A stretch of DNA of 64,000 bases from positions 278,945-342,944 of the forward strand of contig JBBELK010000674.1 of the NCBI GenBank assembly GCA_037783545.1. The letters are read 5' to 3'. A model generated the notes under the pieces. The model ran no database searches. It saw only the letters and a list, made by a program, of their open reading frames with translations, and was not told where the DNA came from. Shown in pieces: positions 11,690 to 60,511 of this stretch (position 1 is the first letter of the stretch; each line of letters opens with the position of its first letter). Position numbers and translations under genes: made by a program. The DNA comes from Henricia sp. BOLD:AAB3569. Lineage: Eukaryota; Echinodermata; Asteroidea; Spinulosida; Echinasteridae.

Positions 11690-12433
11690 TTAAAGGGGCT
11701 ATGTCACGGTTTGCGCATGCGCCAAATTCTTTCATATTTTGACATACGTGCGGGCTCAGATGAATGTAGTGCAATTTCGTTACACAACGCCATTGGTGCG
11801 TGTGCTATAGTTGTGTACATCGTGTACTTAGCACGTGCCGCATGGGCAGTGTGTTCGTTCATGAGTGTTTACAATACGCATAATTCAGCTACATTGTGCA
11901 TCGTGTGCGCGCTCTTGTTCGATTTGGCATCGCGCGCGCGCGATTGTGCGATCAATGTTTGGAAAAACAAAATCGTTCAGCGGTGGCGGCCACTGTGTCT
12001 TTCCAAGGACAGAAGGTATGCTGTAAAATTGCTCTCAGGACCAAATAATCATGTCAGTTTTGATGGAAAACAAGGTTAAATAAATTGCTGTATCCAACTA
12101 TGTCATTCATATCATTCGATGCCGTTTCTGTCATGTGTTGTCGAGTTTTTTGATGGGATGAAAAACCTCTCTTTTTAACGACGGCCGCACACACGGTGAT
12201 GTTGATGTTTGGCGGCTTAAAAATACGGGAAACAGTGCGATTCCAAGTAAAACGTAATGCATCAGGACATCCTGGACGTCGACAAGTACACCACTGCCAA
12301 AATTACTTAAGAATTATAAGGGATGGCAAAGATTGAATAGGATATGCGAAACCTGGCGACAAAACTTGAAAAAGTTAGCCACACTTTTTCAAGTTTTGCT
12401 GCGCATGCGCAAACCGTGACATAGCCCCTTTAA
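11690..12433. mobile_element. TTAA-flanked non-autonomous DNA transposon
   Basis: The terminal inverted repeats at 11690-11722 and 12401-12433 are identical over 33 bp, including the outer TTAA. They start TTAAAGGGGCTATGTCAC and end in the palindrome GCGCATGCGC. If TTAA is the target duplication the element proper is 11694-12429. TTAA targets are typical of piggyBac and Kolobok transposons. The interior has only a fortuitous open frame (11462-12079) with no transposase signature. The right end lies 377 bp upstream of the PHYHD1-like ATG. Confidence 0.8.
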
Positions 12434-12810
12434 ATTCAGTCTAGTCAAAGAATTTTTGGTCCGGGTACCAGACTAGAACACAAAACGCGCTAGGCGCGCA
12501 CGCCTTCCAGACGTCTATTTTGAATGGAAATTCGGGCCTGCGCGCCACGGGCCTGCGCGCTTCGCGTACGTACGTACGCGACTTTCCCCCACGTACGTAC
12601 GTATGCACGCACCCCCACTTTTCTACTGTCGTCTATGGACATTTTCTGATTTCCCCCCAAATTACCTTGTTCGAGCGCCCTCCCGCGTTCGGGAATACGG
12701 TCTATTGAGGGCGCAACCTAATATCCGGTCCGCCATTATCATGTTAATGTTTCGTTGGATCGCATGATTCGTTGCAAACACAGGCAGATCACAGGCTACA
12801 GCCTACAGGT
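12434..12810 (+). promoter_or_regulatory. Probable promoter and 5' UTR of the PHYHD1-like gene
   Basis: Interval between the TTAA element and the first coding exon. It is CpG-containing, has two short (ACGT)n runs near 12564-12604 and shows no TATA box at a sensible distance. A YY1-type core (CCGCCAT, ATGGCGG on the - strand) lies at 12730-12736, about 75 bp before the start codon. YY1 cores are common close to start sites of TATA-less promoters. The transcription start itself is not visible. Confidence 0.45.
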
Positions 12811-50222
<37,412 letters not shown>

Positions 50223-50288
50223 ACACCACTGCTCTTTTATTGGTTCCCTACAGATTATTGGTGGTGCAGTGAGTACACAGATGTACAC

Positions 50289-50294
50289 AATAAA
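50289..50294 (+). terminator. Polyadenylation signal of the PHYHD1-like gene
   Basis: AATAAA 66 bp after the stop codon, followed by TTGTATTCTTTATACGCTTTTGTAA, a U/GU-rich region suitable as downstream element. The 3' UTR would be about 90 bp. Confidence 0.7.
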
Positions 50295-50343
50295 TTGTAT
50301 TCTTTATACGCTTTTGTAATTTTGCATTTTAAAAAAATATATA

Positions 50344-50930
50344 GGTTTTTCCGGCCAATTTCACCTAGTTTTCAATTTAGTGCCGTTCAATTTCAATCTT
50401 TGCACATTCTACATCTTTAAGTTCCGTTCGTCTTTGTAAAAGGTGCTTTAATTCAAATTATTGCATCAGTCATTCAATTTCGGAGGGACCAGCACAGATC
50501 GAGGGGTTGTTTGGCCATTCATTTTCATTATTGTGCAAACATTTTTCAAAAGGCATGGCTATACTTCTGACACTATGAGCAACCAACAATGGAAATTGGG
50601 CACAAACCAAATGTTGTTTATAACAATGGTTTGTGCCCAATTTCCATTGTTGGTTGCTCATAGTGTGACCGGCATCAGCTTTTACTAATTTGAATGCAAC
50701 AATCATCAAAATGTGCCCCAGAAGGTATTCTCAAAATGCCACATACATGTATTAAGAATGCAGAATGCAGAAAAACGAAAACGGACGTTTGAAATAAAAT
50801 GTTGGCTGCCTCAAAATTGAATTTGAATACCACATCTTTGAAAAAGATACCTCAGTTTGATAGGGTGTAAAAAAATGAATGACCAATAATGAAAATTATC
50901 ATAAAAACTAGAAAATTATCCGGGAAAACC
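50344..50930. mobile_element. TA-flanked inverted-repeat element with hairpin core
   Basis: The ends GGTTTTTCCGGCCAATTTC and GAAAATTATCCGGGAAAACC are inverted repeats of about 28 bp, flanked by TA. In the middle (50571-50668) is a near-perfect palindrome with about 40-bp arms (CACTATGAGCAACCAACAAT and its complement). Non-coding. TA flanks suggest a Tc1/mariner-type target but the ends are unfamiliar. Confidence 0.65.
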
Positions 50931-50939
50931 TATAGTAGT

Positions 50940-53279
50940 CATATACATGTACATGGATTTTTAAGCTGCTTCTTCGTTGTGCCAAATAGAATAAATATAT
51001 GTATGTGTTAAATGTTAACAAATGTAGAACAAAAGTTAGGTGCCATCCAGAGTTATCAACATATTCATGGTTCTACAAGGAAGGGGGGACGTGGGTCGAA
51101 GGCCGCGTATGACTTTAGATGCTCTGTAAAATGTTGACAGGTCGTAAATTGTGAGAAATTAATAAGCTAGTAAAGTTATTCTGCATTTCTTTTGACTTGT
51201 CATCTGGCTTTTATGTTTCTGATCGTTTTCTGATTTTCCAGTACTCCCTCTTTTTCATTTAGTTTTGCTTATGCTTTCTTGTCACTCGGTTTTGCTCTTG
51301 CATAGCTCTGTCTGAGCTTCTTTCTTCCTTCCTTTTTCTTTTTGCATTCTTTGTTTCAAATCCTTATTGTATTGAGCTCTGGTCTCGGACACTGTGCTTC
51401 TTTTGCTTGAAATTCATGATATTGTTTTGTTTATTAAAAATCCACATTTCCCCATGTTGGCTCATTGGCCTAGCTGTCTTCAGTAGTGGTGAGAGAGATT
51501 GGAAACTAACCAGTAATATGTCTTGATTAATTTTCCATAAGCCAGTGTCCTTGTTCATATGTGGTGTCACTCCACTCTACTTGGGTAAATTCATTCTTTG
51601 CTGAAGTACTGCCGGTTGATAAAAGGCCTTCTTACATTTGACGACACCACCCTTTTATTGGAGTCAATCTTGCGGCAATACTTGACAATATGATATCTTG
51701 GATGTTCCTTGTGCCAGGAAAAACTTTTGTCTCGAGTGGCAAGTGGTGCCTTCTTCTTTAAGCTGATGCTTTGTCATGGTTGCCCATCTCTTCCACTGGT
51801 TGTCGTCGTAGAAAATGACTCTTCTTTCCTGCATAATACTGAAACCAACGTGGTAAAGTTATAATAGTTGCATCAAATTTTGCCTTTTCCTCAATTTCCA
51901 ATTGGATTCCCTTTATTTTCAGCTGGATCAAGTTTTTCTACATATTGTGATCACAATATTTTAGTCATACTGGTGACCCTGATTTGGCCCCAACAGTGCA
52001 CTTTTTTAGTCAATGCTTTGAACAGTTTAAGCCATAGTCCTGAGCCTACAAAGTTATTTTATTCATAACTGACTCACCGGTCTTTTCTGGGTGCATTTTT
52101 TTTGTCTACAAGAATGATCCTTCATTGTACCTGGCAGGAGCCAAAAATGCACGATGCTTTTTTTACCTGATCTCTTTTTGTCCTGTTTTTCCTTGCTTGG
52201 CACGACATAGCATGCTGTTTTGTTGTGAGCCCTTTTGCTTTATTGCTCTAAGATGGTTGCAGATGTTTGCATACAGCACTGTAGGTCTACAGCCGTAAGA
52301 GGCATTTTCTCGGTTCCATTGTGATGAGCGCTTCTTCTTTGGTGTTTACCCTCCATTGATTTGAAATATCTTCTGTGCCAGCCGGCGGCGCCGTTGGGCG
52401 CTTATATTTGCCCACCTCTGTCTAGAAATACCCATTGCTCAGTCAAATCGTCCACCTCTTCCAATAAAAATCAAACCAGGTATGCAAACTAAGTACATAC
52501 CTTCAGGTACTTACAAGTACGTGGGGTACATGTTTCTGAGCTGGTTCAGTCGAGCGATTGATAGTCTTGTTCTTAGTTTGGTTTTGATCCTGTTCTGCAC
52601 ACTAAATGCCCTCTCAGCTTCGGTATTTGATGGCATAATTACCAGCGACAGAAGCATCAACTTGTGCATCTCTGCAAAACTGATAATTAAGTAATTTTAA
52701 GAGAAATAAGGCTATAAACTTAATTTTCACAATTCCAATAGTTTGATATAAAGTATATATACTACAATATTTTTGTGCCAGTCCATGCACATACATTGTA
52801 CATGTGCATGTACATTGGGAAACCCAAATGCACATACTTTGGGAAACCCAAATGCACATACTTGTACTAGTGTATATAGTGTGCGCAAAACATTATAAAC
52901 AAGCCAATGTGATATTTTGTATTTTTGCTACACAAGAAACAAAGAATTTCCAGGATGCAGTTTGAGCAAACAGCCACAAAATTCACTCCATAATTTCAGT
53001 TGTGCAATTATCACAAGAATTACCTAAATACAGTTAGAACATGCCTGGTGAGGATGATTTTCAGATGACAGACTTCAGCCATGCTTCAGCGAATTTGAAT
53101 GTCACATTTGTAAACCAACATGGAGTACAATAGTCTGGTTCTGGCTGTATACAAGCATGTATTAAATTAGTTGAAATAAGGCACCAGACAATAGACTGGT
53201 TCTCAGTCTTTTGAAAACTATAACCAGTCCAGGATAACAGGTGTATGAATCACTATGAACATCTTTTAGGGAATTGCAA
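50940..53279. other. Between the two genes, mostly unassigned
   Basis: AT-rich. About 51600-51840 on the - strand gives a short protein-like stretch in two frames (RRVIFYDDNQWKRWATM, SFSWHKEHPRYHIVKYCRK), then stops. It might be a decayed coding piece but I recognise no family. A short tandem repeat of TGGGAAACCCAAATGCACATACT lies at 52816-52862. Confidence 0.3.
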
Positions 53280-53535
53280 CTTTCCCCTTAAACATAGGTG
53301 TAAATTTAATCCCTGTGTTACCTATAGTGGAGCGAAAAATCCCTCACACAAGATTCCATTGTGTATAGTGCCCCTTAAACATGGGCTTAATTCTTCTCTC
53401 GTGCACTTACATGTAGCCATGTTTCAGGGGCTGTATTAAAAATAATGTACACAATGTAATTTTGTTCAAAAGGGATATTTCTGACTGCACTGGACAATAA
53501 AGGGATTAAATTTTCACCTAAGTTTAAGGGAAAAG
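53280..53535. mobile_element. Small inverted-repeat element at the end of the unknown gene
   Basis: The left end CTTTCCCCTTAAACATAGGTG and the right end CACCTAAGTTTAAGGGAAAAG are inverted repeats of about 33 bp (continuing into AAATTTAATCCC). 256 bp, non-coding. Its right end is 7 bp from the stop codon of the - strand gene. No clear target duplication. Confidence 0.65.
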
Positions 53536-53542
53536 CTTCAAT

Positions 53543-55476
53543 TCAAAGCATGATGAAAATGTCATCATATTTGGGCTTTTCGGTTGCTTGGATCTGCAAA
53601 GCTGGTTTAGCTGCGTTGAGGTCGTAGCTCAGTATTCCATACATTTGTCCACACTCATTTGCGCATCTCTGTGCCACTCGCAATGTCTCTTGAACAACAG
53701 AGAGGCTTGTGATGGGTTCATTCATGCTGGGTATGTACAGAACAATTTGTTTGGGAAGGTTATCCACATAGAATTTTGCGTTGTACCCAACCCACATTGG
53801 GATGTTTTCGGCCTGTAGTGCGTGTTGCATCATCCATATCAGATCCAACTTGCCCCCGTACTGATCAACGTCTGGGAGATTCCAGACATCTACGGAGGTG
53901 TAGTTAAACACCGACATTTTTTGAATTTTTCTGTACGGCTCCAGTGGCGTTTCTTTGAATTCAAGGCTTCTCTTCCTGGTTTTGCGAGAAGCCGTGGTTA
54001 GCGACATGCTGGAAGAGACCTGTTGAGACTCGCTTTGATATAGGATCCCCATCGTGTCGTGAAGTGTATCTGACCCTGACATGGTGTTCGTTAATTCGTC
54101 GAAGTTGTCAAACGCGAGTCCCGTTGGTAGTCCAGACACAGTTCCTTCTGGACAGGCTCTCTGACGGTCTGTGATGGAAGAAGCGAGTGATGTCTCTAGC
54201 TCTTCTACACTGGAGTAGTTAATACAATGCCCAAGCCTGTTGAGGATTGTCACGAGTCGCTTACTGCCGGTCATCGATTTTACGGCAATTCCCAAGGCGA
54301 CATGCTTTCTCGGTTTGACACTGCCCTTTCTGATGATAAAAACTGCATCTTGACAAGAAGATTGCGTGCAGCGCCTCACGCGATCGGTCTGTGTATTTAG
54401 ACATACTCCTCCATACAAGACGCCGAAAAAGGCGGACAAGAGATCAGGTGGTAATTGGGGGAAGTTTTTCAGATCTTCAACTGTAAATTCTTCCGGAATT
54501 TCCGTGACTGGCATGTTTTTTACCAGTTGTCGAAGAAGTAGAGCTGCTTTTGTCACAATTCCTTCTGGTGTTAAGGCAAAGTCATACGCCATGCGGACTG
54601 CATCTTCGGCGGCGCCGTGGCCATACAACACTACCCCAAGTTTCTTTCCATCTGGGGAATGTACTTTGAGATCGAGGCCAAATTTAGTAAGAAGTATTTT
54701 CATGAGGTACTGTGCTGACTGCACGGGTGGCTCTTCGGCGTCAGTACAGATGTCGCAGTATCGTGAGTAAAGCGATGACAGAAGCTCTGGACGCTTACCC
54801 TTTATTACCGATTCGTCGACGTAGGAACAGATGACCTTAATCCCGATTCTATCGGTCTGCTCACGCTCACAACGTTTTGTGGATTTACATGCCCTTTCCG
54901 CTCTTGCGATATATTCTTTTCGACAGGAATGGTGATATTTAACCTCCTTTGCTACAAAATCAACGTTCCCTATTTTTGCGAGGATATTATCGTCCATTAA
55001 CCTCACTGCTGCTGCCTTTATGTTTGTCTCAGCATCTTTAGTTTCACAAGATCCTGTATACTCCATCTTTCCGTTTCGTTTCCTTCTGTCCTTATTGCAA
55101 AAGATGCAAACGTTCGGAAACAGCCCTGACGAGGATGTGCTTGGCTGAGCTCCTACAGCAGAGCGCAAGTGAGGCTTCCGGGATTGATCTGCTGCTGTTG
55201 CCTCTGACGAATTTCCTTCCACACCTACTGAAATGGCAGTAAAATTCTTATAACACTTGGAATGATACCCGTTCTGTTCACTCGGTTCATCCGGCAATGA
55301 CTTGACGACAGCAAAATACCTGGACTGAGCAAAATTTTTCTTTGTCGATCTGCATCTTGCCACTCTTTTCAATAATGCCCACTGTTCCGGGACGAAGTGG
55401 CAAATGGTTTGGCTTGATATGTTGCCCGCCTCGCCAACGTGCAAAATGCACTTTAACTGTGAGTCGCTGTTGTGTT
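53543..55476 (-). CDS. Unknown Cys/His gene, exon 3
   Basis: Long exon after the acceptor TTTCTATTCTTGACTACAG. The split Glu codon leads into HNSDSQLKCILHVGEAGN. It contains both YHxxC motifs, a middle region (MPVTEIPEEFTVEDLKNFPQ) and the end KPKYDDIFIML before TGA. No GT donor is present at the expected continuation point. Confidence 0.7.
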
Positions 55477-56467
55477 CTGTAGTCAAGAATAGAAACGGAT
55501 GTGGCAAATTGGTATGGAACAGTGGGTGTCAATGTGTCAAGGTATTATAAACTAAATTAATTTAGGTATATGCATTATGAAGCAAAAGCTACTTCCATCT
55601 AAGGCATAACTTAATTGCCGGTCTGGGGTCATGGATGATTGAGCACTGTTGTCCTGAAATATACATGCATAATCAATGTTTACCACTTTGGAATCAGGTC
55701 GTTCAAAATCTGTTAATGGGTTACCACTTTTAAGATGTAAATGCTAATCCGCATCCACAACTAAGTGACTACATCAACTACTTTTGCTTCTTATAAAGTT
55801 TATGATTCTATATCTGATTATATAAACCAGCTCCAGTGCTTTGGCATTAAACGCCTTAGGCAACCAGAAGATGCCGGGTCCTAAAACGTCACAAATAAAA
55901 ATTTAATTTACCCACTTGCCCTTTCGTCAACGTGTTTCTGGGCTCACTGTCGTCCCTATCGTCTTGAACTGATTCCACCTGCTAAAATAAAAAAAAATTA
56001 ATGTGTTACTTGTTGACAAGTTCAAACTGTGTTACTTTGTCTATAAAATTAATGAGTAGAATTTGGCAATGCCATGCGGCAATCAGCAAATTAATCGCCT
56101 ATTAGTTCACGCACCCCATCAGCCTCAAATTTCTTAAGTTTCAATCACTGACGGGGGAGGGGGGGGGGGGGGGGGGGGGGGGGGGCTGGGGCTGGTGCCC
56201 CCTAATTTTTAAAGTGGGGGAAAATATGTCAATTCCCTATTGCATGAGGGCGCTCACCAAGCACACCCCGCTCCCCGAACCCCAACCCCAACAAGTCATA
56301 GCTGCTTGTTGGTATTGAAAAATTCACAACAGTTTATTCATTATTTAACCTGTTTATTCGGTATCTCTTGATGGCATAACAGAGTTTTAAAAAAAATGTG
56401 TATAGCGTCTTACAATTTCAGACGTAGTGTGGTCCACAGCTGATCCTGACTTTTCGTCGGAGTCCAT
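53543..56467 (-). CDS. Unnamed Cys/His-motif protein, three exons
   Basis: Join of 56467-56414, 55981-55912 and 55476-53543: 54+70+1934 bases, 685 codons plus stop. The phases are consistent (0, then 1) and the splice sites are GT-AG. The protein has two similar modules of spaced Cys followed by YHxxC: Cys51/Cys67 with YHSKC at 112-116, and C-x2-C at 165-168 with YHHSC at 222-226, suggesting zinc binding. No known enzymatic domain is recognised. From memory, similar unnamed proteins are numerous in cnidarian, mollusc and echinoderm genomes and usually continue well past the DIFIML end seen here, so this copy is probably C-terminally truncated. The start codon could lie further upstream, as the exon 1 frame stays open. 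Confidence 0.6.
55912..55981 (-). CDS. Unknown Cys/His gene, exon 2
   Basis: Bounded by ATTTTAG and GTAAAT. Encodes QVESVQDDRDDSEPRNTLTK then GQV plus one base. An acidic linker without a known motif. An alternative donor four bases earlier (GTGGGT) would break the frame into exon 3. Confidence 0.55.
56159..56185. repeat. G27 homopolymer
   Basis: Twenty-seven G residues preceded by GGGGGA. Lies in intron 1 of the - strand gene. Able to form a G-quadruplex; its length could also be a sequencing estimate. Confidence 0.8.
56414..56467 (-). CDS. Unknown Cys/His gene, exon 1
   Basis: ATG at 56467, encodes MDSDEKSGSAVDHTTSEI and ends at a strong donor (GTAAGA). The frame is open further upstream, so the true start is uncertain. 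Confidence 0.5.
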
Positions 56468-57095
56468 TTCCACCTTTTGTGATGAGAGAACTGCAACGAA
56501 GCATTGTGATAATGAAAATGCGCATCTCTGTGTACTTCTACAAAAATCACATACGAAAGTCTCTTTCCCCATCCAAGAAGATTGTTTAAAAATATTGGAT
56601 AGATTGATACTCACCTATTCAAAACTAATGGGCCTATTTGTCTCTTTTGCACAAATGTCCAGCGGTCTTTTCAAATTTAAATGACGTTCCAGCACATTTC
56701 CGCTACACCCAAACGAGAACACACATGTGTGGCTAACGACAGGCACTGAGTCCGACTGCAGTTAGGACGACACAACACTATTATTACTGTCAACTACAGG
56801 TGTACATGTATGTACGCCATTCCATGTTCTTTTTGTTGAAGGAACATCGCTGCGTACTTGATCTGGTCGGTGTTACAAATACGGAATGTACTGCTATCCT
56901 GTTATTATAAGTAGGGCAATGTTTGTAAAATAGCTCAACTATATATTAAGGGTATTACTTTACCTAAACCACAGTGCTCGCTGCTGAATGGTTCAAACTG
57001 TCGATTTGATGCTGGCAAGTTTGAGTAGGTGGGGGTTGGGCGGGGCGGGCGGGTGCCTACATCAAACCTGTTCCATCTGTCCTCCATACTTCTAG

Positions 57096-57600
57096 TTCTT
57101 AAGCAGGGTTTGCACCACCGGACACTTTCTTAAGCAGGTGCTTTTGCTTTTACAAGATTATACGAATCCATTGGCACTTGTTTTATTGTTGCACTCGTAA
57201 TTATGATTAAAGGTGTAATTAGTGCTAATTAAAGGGCTTCTTAATTAGACTAAACACCACATATCTGGTTTTTAAGTATTAAATCCGTGATTGGTGAATC
57301 ATAACCTTTGAATCCGTACACATTTGAAATTTGTTCTTCGTATTTTGAAAATCGGTGACCTTTGACCTAATTAACCTTTGACCCTTTCTTAAGTAGGGTT
57401 CGCACCACCAAACATTTTCTTAAGTATCATTTCTGTTTTCAGCCCTGTGTAAGGATCACACAGACACACGTTTTGTCTTTGCACTCGGAATTATGATTAA
57501 ACGTCTAATTAGCGCTAATTAACTGCTTTCTTAAGTGGTTAAAGCACCTCATATAACTTTCTTAAGTAACGAATTCTCAATCCGTGTAGGTTGGCCTTAC
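57096..57600. repeat. Tandem duplication, period about 290 bp
   Basis: TTCTTAAGCAGGGTTTGCACCACC at 57096 recurs as TTCTTAAGTAGGGTTCGCACCACC at 57386. The ATTATGATTAAA..GTAATTAG..GCTAATTAA block follows in both. Shorter echoes (TTTGCACTC..AATTATGATGAAA) continue at 57609 and 57757. Non-coding. Confidence 0.65.
57356..57368. promoter_or_regulatory. DR1-type nuclear receptor motif
   Basis: TGACCTTTGACCT is an exact DR1 (AGGTCA with one-base spacer on the other strand), the type bound by HNF4 and RXR heterodimers. A second near-match (AACCTTTGACCC) follows at 57373. It lies within a repeat and far from any recognised promoter, so function is doubtful. Confidence 0.35.
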
Positions 57601-58439
57601 GATCTGCGCTAAAATTGGGTTTGCACTCTCAATTATGATGAAACCGAATTTTTGGGTGACTTTAGGGGGCTGCCCCCTCCCAACGCACCACCCGGGACAC
57701 TTAAGAAAGCCCGTTTGGGAGATGTCCCAGCTACTTCTACCAATCCCACACTTCAAACCTTTTGCACTCAAAATTATGATGAAATCCTGCTGGGCTCCCG
57801 GACTAAAAAGTGTGTTAGTGTATGCATGTATCAATAAATATTAAGTGGTCTTTATTCTAGTGATGGTCAAAACTACATGTATAACGCCCTCTATAATCTT
57901 GGGATGACAGCCAACAGGCCTGCTATTTAATTAGGGCGCTTTCACAGGTGGTCAAAAGGTCACGGGTCACTGTTGCTTGTCCTTCAGATTGGGAGAGAAT
58001 AATAGAACCACGTGGTGAAACGCACGTGCTAGCAGAAAATCACGTGACTCCGTTGTTCTCCGTTGTTTTCCGGGAGACAACAATATCCTAGATCATTTAG
58101 AGATTTGTTTCCGGGGATGGGATAGGGGACAGACTTTTCTGGGGGACAGTATCTTTATTATTTTCAAAGGCAGGTGCATTAGATTGCCACATACCATGCA
58201 TTGTCCTTGCCCTGGCGTGAAACACGCACAACACAAAGGCGCAAATTGCATGTGTCATGAGAGGAGGCTTTTACTATTACATGCATATGCATGTTTTCAT
58301 GGAACAATATAGCTTTAGGTATACTACGGTCAAACTGGGTGGAGCTTGCCGTGTTGACGATTTCATTGGCCACTGATGACCAGTCAGTCAACCCACGGTC
58401 CGACGTACGTTCAAAACGAATGAACGCTTTTAGGGCAGT

Positions 58440-58690
58440 CGGGTTGGCGTACGGGTTCTTTCCTCGCCTTTCACCTCTGCCGTCCCGGGGCGTGTATGTG
58501 GATTGGGTTTGCAGTCCCTACTTGACCGCGTGGGTTTTCCCCTGGGGCATTTCTCAGGGGTTTTTCCTCCCACTTCTAAAACTGCAACTCTTTCTTCGTC
58601 ATCTCAAGTTGATAATATAGCTTTAGTTAAAGCTAAAACCGTATAGTTGATGGCATAAAGGGCCTTAGTTGCCGAAGATGCCAAAAAATA
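58440..58690 (+). repeat. SINE-like repeat with shared 3' module
   Basis: Contains GGGTTTTCCCCTGGGGCATTTC and ends GTATAGTTGATGGCATAAAGGGCCTTAG followed by an (AAC)n-like tail near 58695. The last module also closes the repeat at 59321-59755. No clear RNA polymerase III promoter boxes. Confidence 0.5.
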
Positions 58691-59320
58691 TACAACAACA
58701 ACAAAACAGTTTCTTTATTCAGGTCGCGTCAACTCTCCACCGAGCACATTAATTTGTACACTCCCGTATCAAAACTTATCGCAATGACATTAGATATAGA
58801 AATCCCGATAGTATTTCGCCCCTAAGCTGAACTATCGTAGCAATTCTTGGCCATCTTATAATCCACACGAGCTGGCACCGCCAAATTTTATCAAACTTCA
58901 GTCTGTAATTTTCTGCCATACTGTGACAGAATCTCAATGATCGTGGCAAACACTCGCATACGCACTGGGCAACGCAACACAAACTATATGTAATTCGATT
59001 GCAGGGAAGACGGCGGCAATCGACACTCGGCAGACGTCGCGAGTCCGCCGTTACCAGTATCGAAGGCGTGGAACAACGGCTTGGGACAACCGGCTGTAAG
59101 CGAGCTCTGTCTTTTCATAGTCTTCTCTCTCAAGGTAAAGGTGAAATATTTCCCTAATCTCTCATACTTTGTCGTTATTCAGTAATTCAGAGTTCCCGGC
59201 CGCCATCCCATGCTGTACCAATAAAACATTTAAATCCAATGTTCTTTGTTATTCGACTCATTCATTAGAATCAAACTGTTTTTCATTCGTACGTATGAGC
59301 GCAGCGAAGAAGAATGAAAT

Positions 59321-59755
59321 GGAATATTCATGAAATTTCAGCCAACAAAGGATTAATACATCCCAAGAAACAAGACGACATTTTCCACTTCGTTGTGACC
59401 TATATTCGAAACTTCAAAAGGGATCGTGGTAGGCCTACTCTTGGTTCGTTGCGCGTATACTGTATGAGACTATGAGGGTATATTGCACATGCATGTATAC
59501 TATATAGCCAGTAGGGTTGCGCCTGTTTTTACGCGCAATGAACCCGGGATACCGAGCTTCCTCGAAGTCTTTCAAAACAAATTTTCTTTTTGTTGAGTAC
59601 CTCACCCAAATATGTTCATCTTCTACCTCTGGAGTCGCGGGTTCACTTTCAGGATGCAAATGAATCGCGTGTTGGCTTTTCAGCCCTGACTTTACTGGGT
59701 TTAATAGATGTCAGCTTAAGCTAACCCCGTATAGTCGATTGCATAAAGGGCCTTA
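59321..59755 (+). repeat. Dispersed repeat, copy 1
   Basis: Matches 61437-61820 in the same orientation: AATATTCATGAAATTTCAGCC, CAAGAAACAAGACGACATTT, AATGAACCCGGGATACCGAG and a GCGGGTTCxCTTxCAGGA block near 59637-59656. Ends TATAGTCGATTGCATAAAGGGCCTTA. A GGTTC-type box hints at a SINE but no full tRNA head is seen. Confidence 0.7.
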
Positions 59756-60073
59756 TATAGTTACCTAAAATGTTCGCAATTCATGGATGTTTTTTGCGAC
59801 AATGCCTATAGTGACAGGCTGTTTCGTTCACATTTTGCTTTAAAGACAGATTGCATGACTGGGAAACATTTAAAACAACAGGAACAACAGCATTACATAA
59901 CCAAATAGTAAAGTTGAAACTGCACGGTTTTTGTTTTATTATATATGAATAAGTGATTATATTTTTAGTTATTATAACCCGTGGACCGCCGAGGTGAATT
60001 AATTCGATACAAATGTGGACAAAATGTCCATGATCGAGTTTGGTTTTTGCATTACCGCTGGCACGGAAACATA

Positions 60074-60511
60074 TGGGTCTGTCCACAGTAATGGGGTACA
60101 TTTGAAAAGTAAGTCAATAATTCCTTTCAGATGTCTTTAGTTTATCTCAGAATTAAAGAAATGTCCTTGTTTTGTTCTCAGGAGATAACTTTTGCCCAAA
60201 AAGGTACAAAATTTCTGCCACAACATACATGTTTGAAAAGCTTGTGTACAAATGTTCCTATTACGTAGGTAACGTGGACAGACCATTTTGTGACATTTTT
60301 TTCCGTCTTTGTTACACGCGTAATAGGAAAATTTGTGCACGGGGTTTTCAGAAATGTATGTTGTAGGACTATTTTTCTTACTCCTTGGTGAAAAAGTTAT
60401 TTCCTCAGTTTAGCTTGATAATTTAAAGATAAAATTAAGACATTTGAAGTGAACACGGACCTAAGATCTTGAATGTTACAGAAATGTACCCCATTACTGT
60501 GGACAGACCCA
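60074..60511. mobile_element. Foldback element with perfect 30-bp ends
   Basis: The ends 60074-60103 and 60482-60511 are exact inverted complements (TGGGTCTGTCCACAGTAATG and on). Weaker inverted matches run through the whole 438 bp (for example GTTCCTATTACG near 60253 and CGTAATAGGAAA near 60320), so the element is one long imperfect palindrome. It encodes nothing credible. Target duplication unclear. Confidence 0.75.

Noticed and set aside
11462-12079. 205-codon frame inside the TTAA element, considered as a transposase
   Set aside because: No DDE/D-type signature or similarity to piggyBac or Kolobok proteins that I can see, and it starts outside the element.
51600-51840. Protein-like stretches on the - strand, considered as the missing 3' half of the Cys/His gene
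   Set aside because: Two short frames with stops and no family match I can defend. Listed only as unassigned DNA.
59000-59100. GGCGGC-containing stretch as a promoter
   Set aside because: No recognisable gene starts nearby on either strand.
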